Assembly (NCBI GenBank): GCA_023052935.1
Contig: CM041295.1
Location: forward strand, 17,980,880 to 18,044,879
DNA: 64,000 nucleotides
Source: Piezodorus guildinii
Taxonomy: Eukaryota > Arthropoda > Insecta > Hemiptera > Pentatomidae
Direction: 5' to 3'
Below are positions 53,336-64,000 of the stretch, piece after piece; within the stretch, counting starts at the first letter, position 1, and the number at the start of each line of letters is the position of its first letter. The translations under genes were made by a program, and so were the position numbers. The notes under the pieces were generated by a model that worked only from the letters and a program-made list of their open reading frames with translations, was not told the origin of the DNA and did not search any database.

Positions 53336-53465
53336 ACCTTTGGAAAGGCAATCCAATGATTTAATTAAATATTAGTCTATATCTACATTAAATATATTAA
53401 ATAAGCTAGTTTTTGAAGGTACCGCTGCCTTAGAAAAGCAGCCGGTCAAAAACACAGCACAATCA
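53336..53465 (+). repeat. Shared flank, site without HL
   Basis: Follows the LTR-like repeat directly. In the 29.4-kb copy an 891-bp HL lies between the two. Confidence 0.6.
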
Positions 53466-53799
53466 AAAACACAATAATTAAATTTTGATTAAGTTTTGGG
53501 TAAGAATCATAAAAGATAATAGTAAAAATCTTACTACAACCTCCGAGTTTCTCTCCTGTTTTAATTTTTAAGTAGTTCCTGAAAAGATCAGCGACGATCT
53601 ATGGATCAAGACCTATTCAAGAGTATTGTTCAAACTCAGTTATTGTACTTAACCGAATCAGACTTGGCTTTGGGTCGAAATTCTTACAGGAAAAGAGAAA
53701 TATATTTTATTTAATTGTTTATGGTAATTTAATATATAATAAAAGGGAGAATGTTTAGTATTCCGCAGTTGTTTATATATAATATTTTTATTTATTTAT
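53466..53799. other. Unassigned
   Basis: No recognised content. Confidence 0.3.
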
Positions 53800-54315
53800 T
53801 TTAATTTACTAATCTATGAAACAAACACAAGTAAACGTAAAGTAAGAAAACATAACATGAAAATGACTTATGAAAGAACAACCCATTGTTGGAACATCAA
53901 AAACTATCTTAAGTGAGTAGGTCCAGAGGCCACCTTCTTTTCAATCGCCTTAGAGGGTTACCAAGAATATGTAAGAAACTTAGTTTACAGACAAGTCGGT
54001 TTATGCTGATAAGGAGTTTGAAATGAAAAAAGATATATCTATTTCGAGCTAGGTCTACGAAAAATGTAAGGCCGTTATGGATGATTTGTGAAAAAATAAG
54101 CATTTGCGAAGAATTTTGGATTGTAATGATTAATTGCGGGAGGTATTTTAGAGGTATTGGAGCTAGGTTTAGTAGAACCAAAGCTCAATTCCATATTCCC
54201 AAATAGTCTGACAGTAGTGACGTAAACGAATTTATTGTAATAGACAGGAAGCTTTGAAATTTGCCAAGTAAGTGTTGTAGCAATCGGTATATTTAAGCAG
54301 TTCCTGTCATTGTGA
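53800..54315 (-). mobile_element. Jockey-type LINE fragment, ancient
   Basis: Minus frame 54181-53909 has LAPIPLKYLPQLI, FFVDLARNRYIFFHFKL and NPLRRLKRRWPLDLLT, a diverged form of the J1/J2 C-terminus. Upstream minus-strand codons toward 54315 include ITAACTACAAAAGG-like wording. It may be a separate family. Confidence 0.55.
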
Positions 54316-54984
54316 AGAAGAGAAATAATTTTTTTTTAAATAAATACACACATAAGTAATTTTTTTTAAGCAATTTTTTTAATAAGTAATAAGGTTTCCC
54401 TAAATATTCCAAACCCCTATCATCGATCAAACGACTGAGCTAAGACATACGACACTGAATTAAAACGGAAAATTAGAAAGACTCGGGGACTCGTCAAGTC
54501 GGACAACTTTCGCCCCAGATCTTGGTAACGAAAGAGCCACACATATCCCGGCTAACTTTATAATTGTTCCCTCACATCAACTTTAATACAAATCCAGTTA
54601 CAGTTAAGCTTTGGTCCCATTTAACTTTATCTGTCAACATTCTGTCAAATCCGCAATTGTATGCATAACCTGTGCCATTAAGTAAATTGAGTTTGAGTTT
54701 GTCTCTGCTAAAGCAGAAAGCTCTCGGGAGTTTTCATCAAACCGAGATTTCATTAGAACTGGAAATCAAACTCCTGGATTTGGAAATTAATGAATAATTC
54801 CTTGATTTCGGGAAGGAGAAGGAGGGGCGAGGAATAAAATTTGGTATAACTAGATTCGATACTATAAACAAAGGAACATATATTGTTTTCGGTTGGCACG
54901 CAACCATAAATTTTCTGAAATCGTTAGCTATAATAATGGAATTATTCAACTATAATAGGAAAAACCAACCTCTAGGTTTGGAGC
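54316..54984. other. Unassigned
   Basis: AT-rich start, then mixed composition. The minus frame 54949-54737 has no known relatives. Confidence 0.3.
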
Positions 54985-55268
54985 TTTGCCGTTTTAGGCT
55001 GCTACAACACTTACAAGACAAACACTCAAACCATCCTCTGAAGTACAAAAGGCTACCATATACACGACTATCATAAGACAAATCTGGAATTATGGAATAG
55101 ATCATTGGTGCTCTACTAATCTATCGAAATTCTCTCGTATCTAATCCTCACAATCCAAAATCCTTCGTAAAATCATCTACACTTCTTACTACATCACAAA
55201 TGAACACATCCGTAATGACCTTAATATTCCATATGTTGCTGATTTGGCTCGAACCAGATACCATTCCA
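54985..55268 (+). mobile_element. J1 LINE, old fragment
   Basis: CGTTTTAGGCTGCTACAACA, AAGTACAAAAGGCTACC, TCTCGTATCTAATCCTCACA, GATTTGGCTCGAACCAGATA. No 3' UTR; it stops where the hammerhead repeat starts. Confidence 0.6.
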
Positions 55269-55306
55269 TAAACTGCTCCGAGTTGGAGAGATGCTTGGAC
55301 ATGGCT

Positions 55307-55884
55307 CAGTAATGCCCTGATGATGGCTCATAAGCTTGAGCATCCGCACACAAGACTGAAAAGACAAGAAACTGCTCGCCGCTTTCGATTACTACAACAC
55401 TTACTAGACAGACGCTCAAACCTTCCACTTAACTACAAAAGGCTTATCTACATGACCATCATAAGGTCTATATGGAGTTACGGAGTTGAGCTTTGGGGCT
55501 CTACTAAACCATCGAATTTTTACCGTATCCAATCTTTACAATCCAAAATCCTTTGTAAAATCCTCAACGCTCCATACTTTGTCACAAATAAAATCATACA
55601 AAAAGACCTAAATGTTCCATATGTTGCTGATTTGGCCCGAACCAGATATCAATCCTTCCACGACAAACTCCTTTCCCACCCCAACCAATTAGTTTCAACC
55701 CTAGCTTCCTGTTCGATCTCTGATAATCCTCCGAGGCGTCTGAAAAGAAGATGGCCTCGAGACCTTCTTGTTTAAAATAGTTACTGGAGTGCTACCGTTG
55801 GGTTGTTCCTCTACAAGTCTGTCTCATGTGATTTTTCTTTTAGCATATTTACTTGTTGTAATACAAATTACAGTTGTAAATTTC

Positions 55885-55915
<31 letters not shown>

Positions 55916-55940
55916 AAGCTTGAGCTGAAACGTTGGCAAA
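55307..55940 (+). ncRNA. Hammerhead ribozyme core interrupted in helix II (HHR3)
   Basis: Left half: CTGATGA at 55317-55323 and GGCTC. Right half: GAGCT then GAAAC (55927-55931) and GTT. J1 (55342-55915) sits in the helix II loop and duplicated AAGCTTGAGC. Without it helix II is GGCTC/GAGCT with one G-U, and helix I is TGCC/GGCA. The insertion separates the halves by about 580 bases. Confidence 0.65.
55342..55915 (+). mobile_element. J1 LINE inserted in a hammerhead
   Basis: Perfect 10-bp repeat AAGCTTGAGC at 55332-55341 and 55916-55925. The open frame (to 55775) reads HTRLKRQETARRFRLLQHLL, YGVELWGSTKPSNFYRIQSL, ILCKILNAPYFVTNKIIQKD and ends PPRRLKRRWPRDLLV. 3' UTR and about 22 A. Confidence 0.9.
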
Positions 55941-56000
55941 ATTAAATTATTTCAAAAAAAGACTGACTCCTGATTATTCCACCTATAATAATTTAGGCTT

Positions 56001-56550
56001 ATCCTTTTTTTTTTTTCAACTAATACATTATAATGATTATAACCAATACCATTAGTGAATGTATACTACCCTATCCGCCAACAGGTATGTTAGGTACCAT
56101 TTATCATAATCACCGTTTACCAATGTTACAGAGTTCATCAGGGACAAAGGTGGTACATTTTTTAACTGTCAACTCGGATAATCCTGAATTCGTGTCTCTG
56201 TCTCACACACTTAAGATGATGATGCATATGCATTACTGATAAATAATGATTTTCTACTAAAAAGGGAACACTCGTTGGGAAATTCCTGGATATTGAGATA
56301 TCTAACATAAAGTACTCCAGGAGTTAATAAAAAGTAAATTTCATTAAAGTAATGTGACAGTTATCTAAGTAATAGAATATACACAATAGGGATATTGCTA
56401 ATTTCGTGGATTTTACTTTGCCTAGCGCTTTTATACTGTTTTTATGACAAACTATATTAATATTTATTATAAATAATTGTATTTTAACAGTACGACAATT
56501 TAAAAAAGGAATTTTTAAAAATTAAATTGATATAGGCAAAGTAAATAAAT
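56001..56550. other. Unassigned
   Basis: The plus frame 56033-56239 has no known relatives. Otherwise AT-rich. Confidence 0.3.
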
Positions 56551-56555
56551 AGTTA

Positions 56556-56864
56556 GTGAGAACCGTGGCCTAGTGGATAGATCACTAGGCTACTGTTCTT
56601 CGGGTCCCAGGTTCGAATCCGGCTGAGGCAGAATTTTTATATTTTTATGAATAAACCGTGGAGCGACCCTGGGGTATGGAGGGGTATCCTCCTGAAGCAC
56701 ACCCAGCTTCTATAAAGTTGATACCGAAAATTATGGGAAAAATCTGGCGGCCAAGAGTGATTTAGGCTAAATTACAACCTTGCGTGGCAGGAAAAGTACG
56801 AATCTCTATAATTACTGAACACAAGACCCTTCATCAGTTGTAGATGTACAGGTTTATTATCTAT
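56556..56864 (+). mobile_element. SINE B, copy 2
   Basis: A box GTGGCCTAGTGGATAG, B box GGTTCGAATCC (56610-56620). Body GCGACCCTGGGGTATGGAG, GCACACCCAGCTTC, ACGAATCTCTATAATTACTG; end GTAGATGTACAGGTTTATT in T-rich sequence. Confidence 0.8.
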
Positions 56865-56959
56865 TTTTATTTTATAATTTTTTTTTTTAATACATTGTTA
56901 CAACAAATACATTTGTTTAACCTCTTTGATAAAACTGGTACTTTTTAAAATAAGAAACC

Positions 56960-57592
56960 TTCGTCGTAATTTACGACATCCTGCTCTACAGTGTCCTTTA
57001 ATAATATTCCGCTAGTCCCGGTTGAACAGATTCGCTATCTAGGACTTCTACTTGACAAACGACAAGAAACTGCCCAACGCTTTCGCTTACTTCAACACTT
57101 AATGGACAGACGCTCTAACCTTCCACTTAACTACAAAAGGCTCATCTATATTACCATCATAAGGCTTATCTGGACGTACGGAGTTGAGCTCTACTAAACC
57201 ATCAAATTCTTCCGTATCCAATCCCTACAATCCAAAATCCTTCGAAAAATCCTCAATGCTCCTTACTTTGTCACCAACAAACTCATCCATAAAGACCTTA
57301 ATCTCCCATATGTTACTGATTTGGCCCGTACGAGGTATCATTCTTTCCATGACATACTCCACTCCCACATTAACCCACTAGTTTCAATCCTTGCTTCCTC
57401 TACCATTCCTGACATTCCTCCGAGGCGTCTGAAAAGAAGATGGCCTCGAGACCTTCTAGTGTAGATTACCTAGTGGAGTGTTGCCAATGGGAATATTCTC
57501 TTCATGTCTTTCCATGTATATTAGGTATTTTATGAGCCAATTTACTTGATGTATTTACTAAAACAGTTGTAAATTTCAATAAATTAATAAAA
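56960..57592 (+). mobile_element. J1 LINE, 5'-truncated
   Basis: Frames 56991-57197 and following give FNNIPLVPVEQIRYLGLLLD, KRQETAQRFRLLQHLMDRRS and YGVEL. A deletion of about 30 bp removes LTWNPHTRL. Ends RRLKRRWPRDLLV, GCCAATGGG, ACAGTTGTAAATTTCAATAA. No long poly(A). Confidence 0.8.
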
Positions 57593-57689
57593 ATAAACGT
57601 ATGTTAATTAAACAATGCTGTGATTACCTTTTATTATAGTTAAGAGTTTTACTTACAATGTCATTAATTTTCCAAATAAACGACTTAAT

Positions 57690-58095
57690 TTTCTTCCTCT
57701 AAAATACCTTTATTTTTCTAGATTCGAAATTAACCGTATCATCTTGTTAGTATTGATTAAAAAGGGATAAAAATTCAAGATAAAGAATTCGATAACCAAC
57801 TGAAGAAGAAAAAAGCAAAAATATGTTTTTAGGTATTTTATTCCCTGCTATATGGATGTATAATATACCGTTGGAAAGCTAAAAGTTTCAGGGAAATAGT
57901 TATATGATATAAAAAGTTGTATAAGATAACGGAGAGTGATTAAAATCGGATATTCCCATCTTTCCATCGAAGCTCTAATTAATTCATTAACCTTTTTTTT
58001 TTCAACTCTAACGCTACTTAAAAGTTCCTAAATTGATTTTAACAACAGGGGTAAGTGAAAGTCGTGTGTTGCACGAACCAGACTTTTTTTTCTTG
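57690..58095 (+). mobile_element. HL element, 3' half
   Basis: TCTTCCTCTAAAATACCTTT, ACCAACTGAAGAAGAAAAAA, TATAATATACCGTTGGAAAG, TTTTAACAACAGGGGTAAGT, GAAAGTCGTGTGTTGCACGA, ACCAGA and T. Confidence 0.7.
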
Positions 58096-58574
58096 CAGGA
58101 ATAAGTAGTGGGGGAGGGTTCAACGAAGCTTCCAACACTAATTAATCCAAACAGATTTATGATGTTATAGTAATTCACGAGCATTCACACTAATAGGCAT
58201 TTAGTTTGAGTTGTAGTACTATATAAATAACTATTATCTCTTTACTGTTCCTTATTTGAGGGAAGATCTGAAGTTGCATTTTACTTCCTTCCCCGTGGAC
58301 CCGCCACTCATGATCAATGCCCACGTTCGATTCCCAGGCTTACCCAAGTTTTATTTTTTTATGCAGGATTGAGATCTGTAAGGCATACTCATCTTCGCAA
58401 AGATAATTGAGTAGCAAGTTGAATAATGAAGGAGCGGTCCGGTTGTAAGGTTAGAAGAAGTGAGGCTAAGTACTTGATGACCTCTCATTATGCCAACAAC
58501 GAACACGGTGGCAATCGATTCCCTTCACCTTTTCTCGCCCAGGGTTGTCTCAAGTGAACCTCTCAATAATTATT
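58096..58574. other. Unassigned, possible SINE relic
   Basis: CCACGTTCGATTCCC at about 58320 has a B-box look, with a T-rich stretch after it. No A box is convincing. Confidence 0.3.
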
Positions 58575-58705
58575 TTTACTTTCATCTAACAAGAGAGAAA
58601 TGCTTTATTTACTTGGCAATGCTGCCCAAATACATCAGGTTGCTTAAATCACACAGCATACTATATCAATCACTTGGCCATTTTCAATTTTTTTTTAATA
58701 TTATT
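58575..58705 (+). repeat. Repeat F, copy 2
   Basis: Partner of 24.6-24.85 kb (minus strand there): AATGCTTTATTTACTTGGCA, AAATACATCAGGTTGCTTA, AATCACTTGG. Confidence 0.45.
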
Positions 58706-59017
58706 TTTTATTAGCCACTTAGAGCCACTTCATACCTTATATTTTACACCTTTTTACAGTTTTCTTAAAAACGGCTCTAACTATTTTAATTAAACTCACT
58801 GTCAAATGTTAATTAAAATCACTGTAGATTTTATTCTGAATAAAATAATCTGACAGGACATAATTGCCGATATTTTAAACTTTCCTCCTCTAAAGTACCT
58901 TCAATTTAGTATATCAGAAAAAGTTGACGATTTTATCTTGTTAGTAATGATTAAAAAAAAAAAATTCAAAATACAAGTGTACTACTTGAATTTGATTACC
59001 AACTAACGAAGATAAGA

Positions 59018-59050
<33 letters not shown>

Positions 59051-59051
59051 T

Positions 59052-59735
59052 AAAGTGGCTTTATCCTTCCTACCGTTCCTCCTGGCATCCTTCCTTTATC
59101 AAGTTCTCCGATCTCAACGTCCATCTTACATCTCAGATATATTTTCATTTAAATCCTCCGTCCACACCTGCAACACTCGTTCGCGACCTTCAGACCTGTA
59201 TATAACGCCTCATCGAACAGCAGCCTTCGACAGATCTTTCCTTATCCGATCCTCGTCCTTAAGGAATTCTATTCCTTCTCATATCCGTTACTCCAATACT
59301 CTTTCGACCTTCAAATCCCGTTTGTTCAAACACTCCGTCTATCCGATTCTCAAATAACCCCAATTAATTAGCAAAATTCAATAAAAATCAGTAAATAAAG
59401 CAGACGAAAACAATTATTTACTATATCTTATTATGCATCGTATTCAAACATTTATGTATATTATGTTACACTTTTTATAAGCATTGTAAATTTATTTTAA
59501 TTAGCCCTGTAAATATGAATATTTTATTTTATTTTCTATCTAGTTTGTTTCATTTGTTTTTCTAAATTATTATTATTAGTAGCTACCTGTTAATTTATTA
59601 CTATTATATGTTTTCTTTGTTATTTCTGTTGTTTTTTGCTTATTTTATTTATTTATTACTAAAAGATACTGAAGTTCCAATTTAATTTGTCAGTAACCTT
59701 ATTCTGAAGGGACATGTCCCAGAATAAAAAAAAAG
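59052..59735 (+). mobile_element. R2-related LINE, divergent subfamily
   Basis: The open frame 59055-59357 has PFLLASFLYQVLRSQRPSYI, SSVHTCNTRSRPSDLYIT, HRTAAFDRSFLIRSSSLRNS and IPSHIRYS, the R2 C-terminal block in a diverged form. The 3' UTR differs from other R2 copies but ends in the same hairpin GGGAC-AT-GTCCC (59709-59720) and AGAATAAA. AT arrays flank both sides. Confidence 0.8.
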
Positions 59736-60095
59736 TATTATATATGTATATATATCTATATCTTATATATATATATATATATTATATATATTATATTATA
59801 TATATTATATTTATTTATTTTTTTTTTTTAGGAATATGAATAATGATGTAGATGTATAATATACCGTTAGAAATTTGAAAATTTTAGAATAAATATTATC
59901 TTATATAAAAAGACGTATACGGTAATGGAGTGTGATGAAAAACAGATAAAACAGAGGATTGTTTAAGAAAACAATCTCTATTTTTAAATTAATTAATCAG
60001 AAACACGTGTTTTCTTTGAAACTCAATTACATCTTTAACCTCTTTTCAAGTGTTACTTTATGTAAAACTTCTTAAACTAATTTTAACAATAGAGG

Positions 60096-60232
60096 ATTTT
60101 TAGAGTGCTGCCACTGGGTAGTGTCTCTACATGTTTTTCATGACAGCTTTGTATATTACCATCACATTTACTAGATGTATTTTTATTTAATACAGTTGTA
60201 AATATCAATAAATATGTCAATAAAAAAAACAA
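60096..60232 (+). mobile_element. J1 LINE 3' end only, with target duplication
   Basis: 137 bp of 3' UTR (AGAGTGCTGCCACTGGGTAG, TACAGTTGTAAATATCAATA, A-rich tail) between perfect 11-bp repeats AACAATAGAGG (60085-60095, 60233-60243). The shortest clear J1 insertion here. Confidence 0.88.
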
Positions 60233-60349
60233 AACAATAGAGGTAAGCACAATTTGTATGTGGCGCGCACCAAATGTTTTTAAAGTTTAGGTTGAAATTT
60301 TTTAATAGGATTTGAATAACAATTACCTTATATTATATTTGTAAGGGAG

Positions 60350-60603
60350 TATTTGATAGTATAGCATTACTAAATCGCGTATGAGTAAGACCTCAGGCAT
60401 ATAGGCTTCTAAAATGTGAAATTTTTAGTTTTATACAGCTTATAGTTTTTGAGGCTAGCGACATACAATACATTCACACAGACCTTTTTCCGGACTTGAG
60501 GTACATTAACGTGTGTATTTTTGGTAAAACTCCTTTTCGAAAATTTTCACAATCGTAATACTTTCCTATTCTATGTTTCCTATAAAGGTAAGTGGAAGTA
60601 TTA
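60350..60603 (-). mobile_element. HL element, 5' part
   Basis: AGACCTCAGGCATATAGGC, CACACAGACCTTTTTCCGGA, TCGAAAATTTTCACAATCGT, AATACTTTCC, then GGTAAGTGGAAGTA at the tip. Confidence 0.65.
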
Positions 60604-60627
60604 ATGTTAATAATAATAATAATGATA

Positions 60628-61397
60628 GGCTTACCGAACCCGAAGGAAGGTTCGATGCCGATACCACCATATTCTGTCTACACAGACTCGCCCAATGTTC
60701 TCCGTTCAAGCCCAAATCCCCGAGATCAGCCTTAACGCAATCCTCCCATCGACACTTCGGCCTACCTTTCGGACGCCTACCAGTCGGATCAGCATATACC
60801 AAATTTCTCGGAATCCGTTCCTTCGAGCCCAATAATTTTACTCGCCCATTTGAGTCTCCGCGACGCTATCAACTCAATTATATTCACAGAATACAAGTTG
60901 AGGCAATTACGCGTTGTGCAACCTTCTAAACTCCCCAGTGCCCTCATCTTCTTCGGACCAAATATTTTACGCAGTACCTTATTTTCGAAAACCTTCAGCC
61001 GCTGTTCATCCTTCAAAGTAAGCGGCCACGTTTCATATCCGTAAAGAACCGTTGGAAAAATAATAGCTTTATGAATTCTAACCTTTAAGTTTTTAGATAG
61101 AAGCCGCAAACTAAGTAACTTAGCAACTGAATAATAACACGCATTTCCCACCTTTAACCGGGACTTTATTTCTTCCTGGATTTAATTTTTTCTTGTTATC
61201 ATTGAACCTAAATACTTGAATTTCTCTACGTGTTCAAAAGTATGCCCTAATATATCAATATCACCAAGATCGCCACCGTTTCTGCTACTAATCATATATT
61301 TTGTCCTATCGGTATTTAATTCGAGTCCAATTTCTTTACCGGTTTTTATTAACACACTTGTATTTAGTTGTATGGTTTCCGTGTCTTCACCTAGCAC
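60628..61397 (-). mobile_element. R3 RTE-like LINE, 5'-truncated
   Basis: Minus frames: LGEDTETIQLNTSVLIKTGK, EIGLELNTDRTKYMISSRNG, FEHVEKFKYLGSMITRKN, then shifts through PTVLYGYETWPLTLKDEQRL to GRPKCRWEDCVKADLG. The 3' hairpin stem CGAACC/GGTTCG is kept (60635-60654), but the loop grew from 4 to 8 bases by an AAGG duplication. (ATT)n tail at 60604-60622. Confidence 0.85.
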
Positions 61398-61597
61398 CTA
61401 GAATTTATGTTATTAATATATTTTAAAAAAATCGTAGATTTTAATTGAAAACTAATCGAGTAATTTGTTTTAGTGAGAAATTTTTGACTTCACAATTTTT
61501 TGTAAGAGACACATATTACAAACGGCAGTACTAAGTATAGTAGGCTGATAACTAATTTAGTTGTTTACAATGATAAAGAGCAAAAAAAAAAAAAAAA
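61398..61597. other. Unassigned
   Basis: AT-rich; the A run 61582-61597 is the T-rich end of the neighbouring minus-strand SINE B. Confidence 0.3.
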
Positions 61598-61898
61598 CCT
61601 GTACTTTTAAATTCTTCCAAGGGTCTTGGGTTCAGTACTTAAGAGATTCGTACAGTTTCGAAGTCAACGACCGTCCAAGGAGGTGATTAGGCCTAGATCA
61701 TACTCGGCCGCCAGGTTTTTCTCCAATTTTGGGTATGCACTTTATAGCGTCTGGGTGTGTGCCAGGATGGTTTCCGTACCACAGGTTAGCTCCACGGCTT
61801 AAATAAAATTATAAGTAATTCAGCCAAAGCTGGGGTTCGAACCTGGAACCTGGAGAACAGTAGCCTAGTGCTGCATACACTAGGCCAAGCCGATCCAC
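61598..61898 (-). mobile_element. SINE B, copy 3
   Basis: Minus strand: GGCTTGGCCTAGTGTATG (A box), GGTTCGAACCCC (B box), GGAAACCATCCTGGCACAC, CGAATCTCTTAAGTACTGAA, end AAAGTACAGG then T run. Confidence 0.8.
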
Positions 61899-62467
61899 AA
61901 TATTATTTCTCTGAGTCGTATTAATACTGTAAAACGAGATATAATGCAGCCGGAAGTAATAATCTAAGTTTAAGATGCGGTTGAGAGATTAATTATTTTA
62001 TTTACAGTCATTAAGTATAAAAATCTGTCCCCTACAACCTACAAAACAGTGGATTTTTTCAGTTTTACTGACTGCAGTAAAGAAGATGGGCCATTTACTG
62101 CCGAGGCGCCAGGATGATCATCTGGAATCGTTAAGGAACTTTGTGGATAACGGATCTTAGTGGCTTCCTAGTTAATTATCGATAGACAAATAGCTGTTTC
62201 GCGCCGAGGCGGTCATTTGGAAAATTGATGTTAGAGTAAATTAATTTATTTATGCCTGTCATAATTTCGGATCAGCCGGTTTAACCGACTTAATAGATAG
62301 AAGTTTTGGATGCATTCAATCTTGCTTGTTGAAATTTATCAGAAAATAAATCGAGATTTGACTCTAAATCTTTCTATTGCATAATATTACAACCTCTCAA
62401 CTAAAATATCTGATGAGAAAGATGGTTGGGGGTGCGGTCATAAAATAAAAACACACATTAAAAAAAA
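61899..62467. other. Unassigned
   Basis: No frames, hairpins or partners found. Confidence 0.3.
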
Positions 62468-63383
62468 TCTGGTGCGGGCAACACACGACTTTCACTTACC
62501 TCCATTTTTAAAATCAATGAAAGAATTTTCAAATAGAGTTAGAGATAAAAATACGTGAGATTATTAAGGAATTAATCAAATTGAATTTATATAGAAACAT
62601 GTGTTTTATTAAAAAATCTATTATATTATTATCTTAAATAATCAGTTAGATTTATCTTCTTTTCATCACTCTCCATTAACTTCTAAAAGCTTGTGTATGA
62701 GATGATATTTTTTCTAAAATCTTTAGCTTTCCAACGGTATATCATTCATGTATATTACTGCTCTTATGTTTAAAAACGAAAAATTGCATTAAAATAATAT
62801 TTTTTCTGTTTTCTCCTTTAGTTGGGTATCGAATTTATTCAATTTATATATTTACCTGTTTTTCATCAGCGCTAACAAGATAATCTAGTTATTATTATTG
62901 AATCTAAAAAATTAAAGGTACTTTAGAGGAAGAAAATTTAAAATATCGGCATTTAAGCCCTGTCAGACCATTTTTATCCAAATAAAACCTACATGATATT
63001 AAAGCCCATTTAATTTTACATCGATATAGCGAGTTTAATCAAAATTGTCAAAACCGTTTTTGAGAAAATCGAAAAAAGGTGCAAAATGCATGTATAAAGT
63101 GCCTCTTCTGGTAAGCTCATTTTGATGAAAAAAGTTTTGTCATGTCTCGGGCGTATAGTTGTCTTAAATATGAAATTTCAGTTTCATAGGACTTACCGTT
63201 TCCGCCCGGGAGTTACCACAGACACACACACACACACACAGACACACACACACACAGACCTTTTTGCGGGACTTGGTTATTTGGACTCAGGGGACCCTAA
63301 AACGTGTATTTCCGTTGAAAACTGGAATTCGAAAATTTTCACGATCGCAATACTTTCCTTACTATATATAGTAAGTGAAAGTA
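62468..63383 (-). mobile_element. HL element, full length
   Basis: 916 bp, nearly the same as the 29.96-kb copy. TCTGGTGCGGGCAACACACG, then ACTTTCACTTACC at one end; CTTACTATATATAGTAAG, then TGAAAGTA at the other. The CA microsatellite is longer here (63220-63256 with GA breaks). The 124-codon plus frame 63122-63496 crosses the microsatellite and is not a gene. Confidence 0.82.
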
Positions 63384-63399
63384 ACAAGTGCTATTTTCA

Positions 63400-63450
63400 T
63401 TACGGGCCGAATTTTCCGCCTACATTGTGGGCCTTCATCAGGGCTAAAAG
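63400..63450 (-). ncRNA. Hammerhead relic (HHR6)
   Basis: Minus strand: AGCC then CTGATGA (63435-63441), AGGCCCACAATGTAGGC as helix II, but GAAAC has become GAAAA. It shares AGCCCTGATGA with HHR2. HL abuts it on the left. Not expected to cleave. Confidence 0.4.
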
Positions 63451-64000
63451 AAACAAGATAACAACCAATGTAATTATAGACTTAATAATGCGTTAGGTAT
63501 ATAATAATAATATGGTGACAATAATTAAATATAGGAGCATAAATAAAATTAAATGTAAAATGATAATAAGATGACAGTAATAAAGTATGGAAATAAACAA
63601 AATTAAGATGATAGTTATAAAGTATGAATGACAGTTGAAAAAATAATGAATAAGATGATAGTTGTACAGTATGGTAGTAAACAAAATTAAGATGATAATA
63701 TTGCAAAAAGAATATATAAAGAGAGACTAAGCAAATGAAAAAATGACAAAGGAACAATATATGAACATTTTTTTTATTTTTTTTATTATTATTGATTAGG
63801 ATCTCTTTTCATCGCCTATTTCTTTCTCCCTCTTTCCATATTCATATATTTTTTCCGTTACATATCCTGACATATAATTGTTAGTTTAATATTACATTAT
63901 TTTAAAATTATTTTTTTATCCATAATGTTTCTCTTTTCTAATGACCATGTTCTTTTTATATATTACCTATACTCTTAACTATGTTTTTAATTTATTTCCG
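63451..64000. other. Unassigned AT-rich end of window
   Basis: Repeated wording TAAGATGATA, AAACAAAATTAAG, AGTATGG at about 60-bp spacing (63540-63700) suggests a decayed short tandem repeat. Minus-strand frames here reflect this repeat. Confidence 0.4.

Larger units (their letters stand above)
55275..56000 (+). mobile_element. Hammerhead repeat split by J1
   Basis: Starts with GATGCTTGGACATGGCTCAG, then the first half of the hammerhead. After the J1 insertion it resumes with the second half, GGCAAAATTAAATTATTTC and CTGATTATTCCACCTATAAT. Same family as 1.59 kb. Confidence 0.65.
58710..60275 (+). mobile_element. HL element split by an R2 LINE and a J1 end
   Basis: Left piece from GCCACTTCATACC and AAAACGGCTCTAACTATTTT to about 59025; middle piece 59815-60095 (TATAATATACCGTTAGAAAT, ACACGTGTTTTCTTTGAAAC, TTTTAACAATAGAGG); right piece 60233-60275 (GTAAGCACAATTTG, GCGCGCACCA). 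The 5' third is missing. Confidence 0.7.

Noticed and set aside
63482..63757. Minus-strand hydrophobic frames rich in Y, F and L
   Set aside because: They come from an AT-rich decayed tandem repeat; no start context or partner.
1..64000. A host gene, CRISPR array, operon or biosynthetic cluster
   Set aside because: Every long frame I could identify belongs to a transposable element. I saw no spaced identical repeats of CRISPR type and no bacterial gene organisation.

Overview
The window looks like a piece of a large, AT-rich animal nuclear genome, most likely an insect. I see no host protein gene, rRNA, functional tRNA, operon or CRISPR. Almost everything I can explain is transposable-element sequence, mostly broken and often nested. 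The insect assignment is an inference from the mix of Jockey-type LINEs, mariner, hAT MITEs and tRNA-headed SINEs. Two adjacent TTAGG-like units near 23.15 kb fit but prove nothing.

Family labels used below are mine. J1, J2 and J3 are Jockey-type LINEs. R2 is a CR1/L2-like LINE that ends in a GGGAC/GTCCC hairpin. R3 is an RTE-like endonuclease/reverse-transcriptase LINE that ends in a UUCG-tetraloop hairpin and (ATT)n. R4 is a LINE seen only as C-terminal coding scraps. SINE A, B and C are tRNA-headed SINEs. HL is a roughly 0.9 kb non-coding element with the 12-mer ACTTTCACTTAC inverted near its two ends. HHR marks short repeats carrying a hammerhead-ribozyme core. Strand for HL is set so that + begins with ACTTTCACTTAC.

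Layout. 0-5.3 kb: LINE scraps, two hammerhead elements (one a near-perfect foldback), an R3 fragment and an R2 tail. 5.3-10 kb: the only LINE with both ends, J3 on the minus strand, 4.69 kb between 13-bp direct repeats, with decayed ORF1 and ORF2. 10-23 kb: SINEs, HL copies, an internally deleted mariner and its paralogous empty site, J2 fragments, an intact hAT MITE, and a truncated R3 with target duplication. 23-33 kb: a TIR element, SINE A, J1 remnants, two near-full-length HL copies, an LTR-like repeat, and an R2 LINE with a SINE B in its 3' UTR. 33.6-37.5 kb: a three-layer nest (R2 inside mariner inside R3). 38-46 kb: J1 and HL layers, including one HL split by three retroelements. 46.5-53.5 kb: an HL split by a 2.36-kb J1 and a 250-bp hammerhead element, another HL split by an R2 LINE, and a second LTR-like copy. 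53.5-64 kb: J1 copies, a hammerhead split by J1, SINE B, R3 and HL copies.

The most interesting layer is non-coding: at least four well-formed hammerhead cores in short dispersed repeats, and the HL family, whose ends suggest a Helentron-like non-autonomous element. Boundaries given without a target-site duplication are by eye and may be off by tens of bases.
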